This document shows, piece by piece, positions 5,031 to 8,910 of a stretch of 8,910 bases of DNA. This DNA comes from Oceanospirillales bacterium (GTDB lineage: Bacteria; Pseudomonadota; Gammaproteobacteria; Xanthomonadales; SZUA-36): positions 1 to 8,910 of the forward strand of contig QIKG01000076.1 of the NCBI GenBank assembly GCA_003232965.1, given 5' to 3'. The position numbers were made by a program, and so were the translations under genes. Positions within the stretch are counted from its first letter, which is position 1, and each line of letters starts with the position of its first letter. The notes beneath the pieces were generated by a model, which was not told the origin of the DNA, ran no database searches, and saw only the letters and a list, made by a program, of their open reading frames with translations.

Positions 5031-6343
5031 GTCGCGCCCTCTCGGGGGCGCGTGGATTGAAACAAAGTGTGGTCGCGCCCTCTCGGGGGCGCGTGGATTG
5101 AAACATCGTCAGAAAAGGCAGAATAACCGCAATAAAAGGTCGCGCCCTCTCGGGGGCGCGTGGATTGAAACACAAAAGCCGTGCTCACCACATGCTGAAA
5201 AGATGTCGCGCCCTCTCGGGGGCGCGTGGATTGAAACCGGGTATAAAAAGTACCCGCCGTCTACTCTATATGTCGCGCCCTCTCGGGGGCGCGTGGATTG
5301 AAACGGGCAAACTCTGGCGGAACAAATAATCACAGATAGGTCGCGCCCTCTCGGGGGCGCGTGGATTGAAACCTTTAGTAACAACGATTTATATACTATC
5401 AATATGGTCGCGCCCTCTCGGGGGCGCGTGGATTGAAACAGACTAGGTTAACGATTATAGAAGTATTATACAGTCGCGCCCTCTCGGGGGCGCGTGGATT
5501 GAAACAATCGTTACTATATAGTTGTAATCAATCAATAACGTCGCGCCCTCTCGGGGGCGCGTGGATTGAAACGATCCATGTAAAGATTCATTTCACAGTC
5601 TCCAGGTGTCGCGCCCTCTCGGGGGCGCGTGGATTGAAACAACACCATCAGGTACCCACGAAGGTTCGCCTATTGGTCGCGCCCTCTCGGGGGCGCGTGG
5701 ATTGAAACAACGATCATAGAAGTATTACACAGTAACGGAAAAGTCGCGCCCTCTCGGGGGCGCGTGGATTGAAACGTCAATGGCATCGACACAGGACATG
5801 GGCATTCAATGTCGCGCCCTCTCGGGGGCGCGTGGATTGAAACGGCAATCCTGCGGCCTTTGAGACGTTGAAAGAGTCGTCGCGCCCTCTCGGGGGCGCG
5901 AAAGAGTCGTCGCGCCCTCTCGGGGGCGCGTGGATTGAAACGGGAAAATGGGGTCAGAGCAAAGGACTAAAGTATGTCGCGCCCTCTCGGGGGCGCGTGG
6001 ATTGAAACGTTTAAAGCAGAATCATTCAAGTAGATTCTTTTTGTCGCGCCCTCTCGGGGGCGCGTGGATTGAAACAATTGTGTCATCTCTACACCCTCGG
6101 TCTTGGCGCGTCGCGCCCTCTCGGGGGCGCGTGGATTGAAACGTTTCCGGCGGCTATTAATCCGTTTAGATATTCTGGTCGCGCCCTCTCGGGGGCGCGT
6201 GGATTGAAACCCTGATCCTGTCACTCGTAAAACTGAGTCTTTTGGTCGCGCCCTCTCGGGGGCGCGTGGATTGAAACTGGTAAATCAGGAAACTCAGCGT
6301 ATGCCCAATGGTCGCGCCCTCTCGGGGGCGCGTGGATTGAAAC
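5031..6343 (+). CRISPR. Type I-C CRISPR array: 20 intact 33-nt repeats, one truncated repeat, 18 full-length spacers
   Basis: Every intact repeat is the same 33-mer: GTCGCGCCC, then TCTC, GGGGGCGCG, and the tail TGGATTGAAAC. CGCGCCC and GGGCGCG form the crRNA stem. Repeats start at 5031, 5072, 5139, 5205, 5272, 5340, 5407, 5473, 5540, 5608, 5676, 5743, 5811, (5879, truncated), 5909, 5976, 6043, 6110, 6178, 6245 and 6311. Normal spacers are 33-35 nt. Two intervals are abnormal: 8 nt at 5064-5071 and 8 nt at 5901-5908. The repeat tail points away from cas2, so transcription and crRNA orientation are + and the newest spacers are near 5031. In I-C systems Cas5 cuts each repeat and leaves an 11-nt 5' handle, here TGGATTGAAAC. 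The last repeat is perfect, so there is no usual degenerate end. Spacers at 5440 and 5709 overlap in target. Confidence 0.98.
5871..5930 (+). repeat. 30-bp tandem duplication inside the array creating a truncated repeat
   Basis: The 30 bases 5871-5900 (AAAGAGTC plus the first 22 nt of a repeat) are repeated exactly at 5901-5930, after which the repeat continues with TGGATTGAAAC. The result is a 22-nt repeat (5879-5900) that lacks the 11-nt handle, an 8-nt interval copied from the end of the previous spacer, and a normal repeat at 5909-5941. The duplication ends exactly at the 3' foot of the repeat hairpin, which fits slippage at a hairpin stall. Confidence 0.92.
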
Positions 6344-6560
6344 CAGTGATGGGAGATATCAACGCCCTGCCAGTTTTTGGCGCTTACACCTTGCATTATT
6401 TCGCTCACCTGAGATCTAATGGCGTATTAAAACACAATTGCGATTTGAGACCGTCTGTAGCTGTCGGTAAATCAAAAATTGTTGCGGTACTAAACATGGT
6501 AAAAGATGGCTAATTGCGGTATATTCTTCTACGGTTTTTGTAGACTAAATAGTGTTTCAA
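6344..6560. other. Post-array intergenic region
   Basis: This holds no recognisable gene or further repeat copy. An unbroken frame from ATG 6349 to TAA 6513 would code for 54 aa (starting MGDINALPVFGAY), but it has no clear Shine-Dalgarno sequence and I do not recognise it. The same frame is simply an extension out of the last repeat. TATATT at 6520-6525 is a possible -10 element for the downstream operon, without a convincing -35. Confidence 0.4.
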
Positions 6561-6561
6561 A

Positions 6562-6645
6562 AACAGCCCGGGGGTGGCCTATTCGCCTGAGATCTCAGCT
6601 ATGAACCTGATCCAGTTAATGCTGGCGTAGGGACAGGCGAATAAA
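6562..6645 (+). ncRNA. TPP riboswitch (thi-box) aptamer
   Basis: The conserved core of the TPP aptamer is present in order: GGGGGTGGCC (6570-6579), CTGAGA (6587-6592), GAACCTGATC (6603-6612), and GCTGGCGTAGGGA (6621-6633). The last two are joined through the CCAG/CTGG stem (6612-6615 with 6621-6624). It binds thiamine pyrophosphate in mRNA and normally represses thiamine synthesis or uptake genes. Its position ahead of a TonB-dependent receptor and a PnuC gene agrees with the known thi-box-controlled receptor-pnuT operons. Two parts look atypical: no clear outer P1 helix and no ACCC on the 3' side of P2. The boundaries are approximate. Confidence 0.85.
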
Positions 6646-6702
6646 CACAGCTATATAATGTGCAGGGTGCAGGCCGTTATTGGTCTCAAAATAAGCATTT
6701 AT

Positions 6703-6737
6703 AGGGTTTTCCCTGTCCTTTTTTGAATAAAAAAGGA
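6703..6737 (+). promoter_or_regulatory. Riboswitch expression platform: hairpins covering the ribosome binding site
   Basis: Two adjacent hairpins are visible. AGGG/CCCT (6703-6706 with 6711-6714, loop TTTT) is short. TCCTTTTTT/AAAAAAGGA (6716-6724 with 6729-6737, loop GAAT) has 9-bp perfect arms. The second buries AGGA (6734-6737), the Shine-Dalgarno sequence six bases before ATG 6744. CAGGG at 6663-6667 can pair instead with CCCTG at 6711-6715. This suggests translational control, possibly with a terminator-like element (short hairpin followed by T6 at 6719-6724). The pairing is seen in the sequence; the switching is inferred. Confidence 0.5.
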
Positions 6738-6743
6738 TTCTCC

Positions 6744-8806
6744 ATGTTATTACCCCTCTTATAGGCCTGCTGCTCTTTGCTGTTAGTAGCGCTGATGCCG
6801 AAATCGAAAGCGACGATAAACTGGAGCTTGAACCGCTAATCGTTAACGCCGACCTGCGTGAGATAAGCCAATATGAGATCCCCGCGAGTGTCTCTGTATT
6901 AAGTACTGAAGACCTTCAGAATCGGGGCGCAACTCATTTTGAAGATGTTATCCAGGAGCTGCCCAATGTCACTTTTTCCGGGCAGAGCTCACGCCCACGA
7001 CATATTCAAATTCGCGGCACGGGATGAATATACCGGCCGACCCAATTCAAGTGTAGGCTTTGCCATTGATGATATTGATTTTAGCGGTATCGGCATGGCG
7101 GGAAACTTATTTGATGTTAAACAAGTTGAAGTGCTGCGTGGCCCGCAGGGAACCCGTTATGGGGCCAATGCGCTTGCCGGTTTAATCAATATTGTAACCG
7201 CTGATGTAACCCCTTGGCGCGAAAGCATGTTGGAACTCACCGCCGGCGACTATGGTTTAACTGAAGTAGGGCTAATGACCAGCGGCGCCTTTAAAGAAGG
7301 CGAAGATGACAGCCCGCTTTACCGGTTTTCATTGTTCAAACACGATAGCGACGGTATTATAAAAATGCGTATCTTGGTAAAAACAATACTAATGGTCGGG
7401 ATGAACTAAGCCTGCGCGGCAAACTACAATTCACTCCGAATAGTGACACCCGCATTGATTTCACGCTACTGCATGCCAACCTTAATAACGGCTATGATGC
7501 CTGGTCGCTGGATAATAGTTTTACCACCCTTTCAGACCAACCCGGTAAAGATACTCAGCAATCTACGGCGGCCGCGGTTAAAGTCCACTGGGATGGCGAT
7601 TCCAATTTCGCAGTAGTTAGCACCACTGCGGTGGCTGATTCAAAAATGCGCTTTGCTTATGACGGTGACTGGGCCTACCCCGGCTATCACCCCAACGGCG
7701 ATAATACTTATGCCTATAACAACGATAAAAACCGGGATACCATCAGTCAGGAGTTGCGCCTGGTTTCAACTGAGAATTCCAAGCTGTTTAATGCCACTAC
7801 TGATTGGCTGCTGGGTTTTTATGGATTACGCCTGAATGAAGACAATCACACCACGGATAACTTTGGCACCAACCTCATCAGTGACTATCGCAATACCCGT
7901 GTGGCGGCCTTTGCTCAGCTGGACTACCAGCATAGTGAATCGCAAGTACTCAGTGCAGGTCTGCGGATTGAAAATCACGACCTGAGCTATGCGGATAATA
8001 ACGACGAAAGCTTTAACCCTGATGAAACGCTATGGGGCGGGCATATAAATTTTACTCAGCAGTTATCAGCACAACACAGCGCTTATGCCGCTGTTTCCAG
8101 AGGCTATAAGGGCGCGGGTTTTAATACGGGCTTAAGTAGTGGCGCTGATCCTGCATTGCTGCGCTACAAACAGGAAACAGCCCTAAATTACGAGCTTGGA
8201 GTGAAGTCATTTAACTTGAATCATGCATTAACAACCAGCATCAGCCTATTTTATATGCAACGCGATAACCCACAGTTCAACGGCTATACTTTTGTGGGTA
8301 ACAATTTTGTGTACTTTACCGAAAACTTCGATAAGGCAACAAACTATGGATTGGAAGCAGAATTTGACTGGCAGGTTAATGACCAATGGAGTTTATTTGG
8401 GTCTTTAGGTCTGCTGAGCACCGATGTTAGCGGCACGCCGGTATCGGCCACATTTGAAGTGGAAAATCGGGAACAGGCACATGCACCCAATTACCAATAT
8501 TTGTTGGGCGCACAGTACCGCTCGGAAAAAGGTCTATTTGCGCGGTTTTCCATTAATGGCTTAGACGCATTTTACTTCAGCAACTCCCACTCACAAAAAT
8601 CCTCGGCATATTTCTTGGTAAATGCACGCATGGGTTATGAAGCCGGTAAGTGGAGTGCGTTTTTATGGGTGCGCAACCTTCTGGGTGAAGAATACGCCAC
8701 CCGGGGGTTTTTCTTTGCTAATGAACCCACCTTTTCGATTGAAGAGGAATATATTCGACTGGGTGCACCCCGTCATTTTGGTGCAACCCTAAGGCTGTAT
8801 TTCTAA
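6744..8806 (+). pseudogene. TonB-dependent outer-membrane receptor, probably for thiamine or a precursor, broken by three frameshifts
   Basis: ATG 6744 follows AGGA. The frame is lost inside the signal peptide (MLLPLL, then IGLLLFAVSSADA after an apparent 1-nt loss near 6760). It resumes through the TonB-box region (EPLIVNA) and plug (IPASVSVLSTEDL, ELPNVTFSG, HIQIRG). It breaks again near 7018, where the sequence jumps to RDEYTGRPNSSVGFAIDDIDFSG; family members read about RGIGERDEY, so about 8 nt seem lost. It then carries the plug hallmark VLRGPQGTRYGANALAGLINI and breaks a third time near 7355 (1 nt lost, DGYYKNAYLGKN expected). From there the barrel is open to TAA 8804-8806 and ends in the normal last strand, HFGATLRLYF. 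All pieces are in order and near full length, about 690 codons. Active uptake of a thiamine compound is inferred from the riboswitch and from PnuC. Sequencing error is an alternative to real decay. Confidence 0.88.
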
Positions 8807-8910
8807 ATGGAATTAGAACAGCTTATAGATGCTTTGCTGGCCTTATCCGGCTGGGAAGTGCTGGCGTCCTTGCTGGGGATCGCTTATGTGCTGTTGGCTG
8901 CAAAGGCATC
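8807..8910 (+). CDS. pnuC: PnuC/PnuT-type vitamin transporter, N-terminus only
   Basis: ATG 8807 follows the receptor stop without a gap (TAAATG). Thirty-four codons are present before the window ends: MELEQLIDALLALSGWEVLA, then SLLGIAYVLLAAKA, a first membrane helix of PnuC type. The known family consists of small inner-membrane facilitators for nicotinamide riboside or, in the PnuT branch, thiamine. The TPP riboswitch upstream favours thiamine. The identification rests on a short stretch plus context, so the family call is good and the substrate is inferred. Confidence 0.7.
   Translation, partial: MELEQLIDALLALSGWEVLASLLGIAYVLLAAKA

Noticed and set aside
5238..5256. Inverted repeat CGGGTA/TACCCG inside a spacer
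   Set aside because: A 6-bp pair within a captured spacer reflects the target, and there is no sign that it has a role in the array.
4970..6408. Open frames on both strands through the array whose products repeat PLGGAWIET, ALSGARGLK, SIHAPPRGRD or STRPREGAT
   Set aside because: They are translations of the CRISPR repeat in different frames, common spurious proteins in databases.
6349..6513. 54-codon frame after the last repeat
   Set aside because: No convincing ribosome binding site or family resemblance; kept only as a note in the post-array entry.

Overview
The window looks like a chromosomal stretch of a Gram-negative, probably marine gammaproteobacterium. This rests on a TonB-dependent outer-membrane receptor, a thi-box (TPP riboswitch) that appears to control a receptor-PnuC uptake operon, and a type I-C CRISPR repeat. 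The lineage is inference. All supported genes are on the + strand.

Layout. (1) 1-4856 is the 3' part of a type I-C cas operon: the end of cas7, then cas4, cas1 and cas2. It is interrupted at two gene boundaries by non-cas genes. An intact virulence-RhuM-family gene (427-1461) and a 3'-truncated second one (1537-2061) lie between cas7 and cas4. A BRO-N/DinD-like gene (2690-3544) lies between cas4 and cas1. The inserted genes meet their neighbours almost without spacer: 1 nt after the cas7 stop, an 11-nt overlap with cas4, and a GTGA overlap with cas1. A 20-codon relic of a cas4 start (1458-1520) sits directly behind the first rhuM, so the junction has been rebuilt at least once. (2) 4857-5030 is the leader. 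(3) 5031-6343 is the CRISPR array: 20 intact 33-nt repeats, one 22-nt truncated repeat and 18 full-length spacers, with two defects in its architecture. (4) 6344-6560 is a post-array spacer region. (5) 6562-6737 is a TPP riboswitch and its expression platform. (6) 6744-8806 is a TonB-dependent receptor broken by three frameshifts. (7) From 8807 the start of a PnuC-type transporter runs off the window.

How it works together. Cas7 belongs to Cascade (interference). Cas4, Cas1 and Cas2 capture and trim new spacers. The array supplies crRNAs. cas1 carries an in-frame TAA that looks like a 3-bp AAT tandem duplication, so adaptation is probably off while interference may still work. The downstream operon is read as vitamin-B1 (or precursor) uptake: receptor in the outer membrane, PnuC/PnuT in the inner membrane, TPP riboswitch as feedback. 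The receptor is a pseudogene as sequenced.

The most unusual signals are these. Two unrelated-by-sequence perfect 25-nt palindromes, both with 12-bp arms, one central A and an AAATT core, lie about 180-200 nt into the intact rhuM and the BRO-N/DinD gene, with a weaker version at the matching place in the truncated rhuM. The inserted genes fit seamlessly into the cas operon. The cas4 relic, the 8-nt leader-proximal spacer, the 30-bp tandem duplication that makes a repeat lacking exactly its last 11 nt, and two spacers that overlap on diverged variants of one target also stand out.
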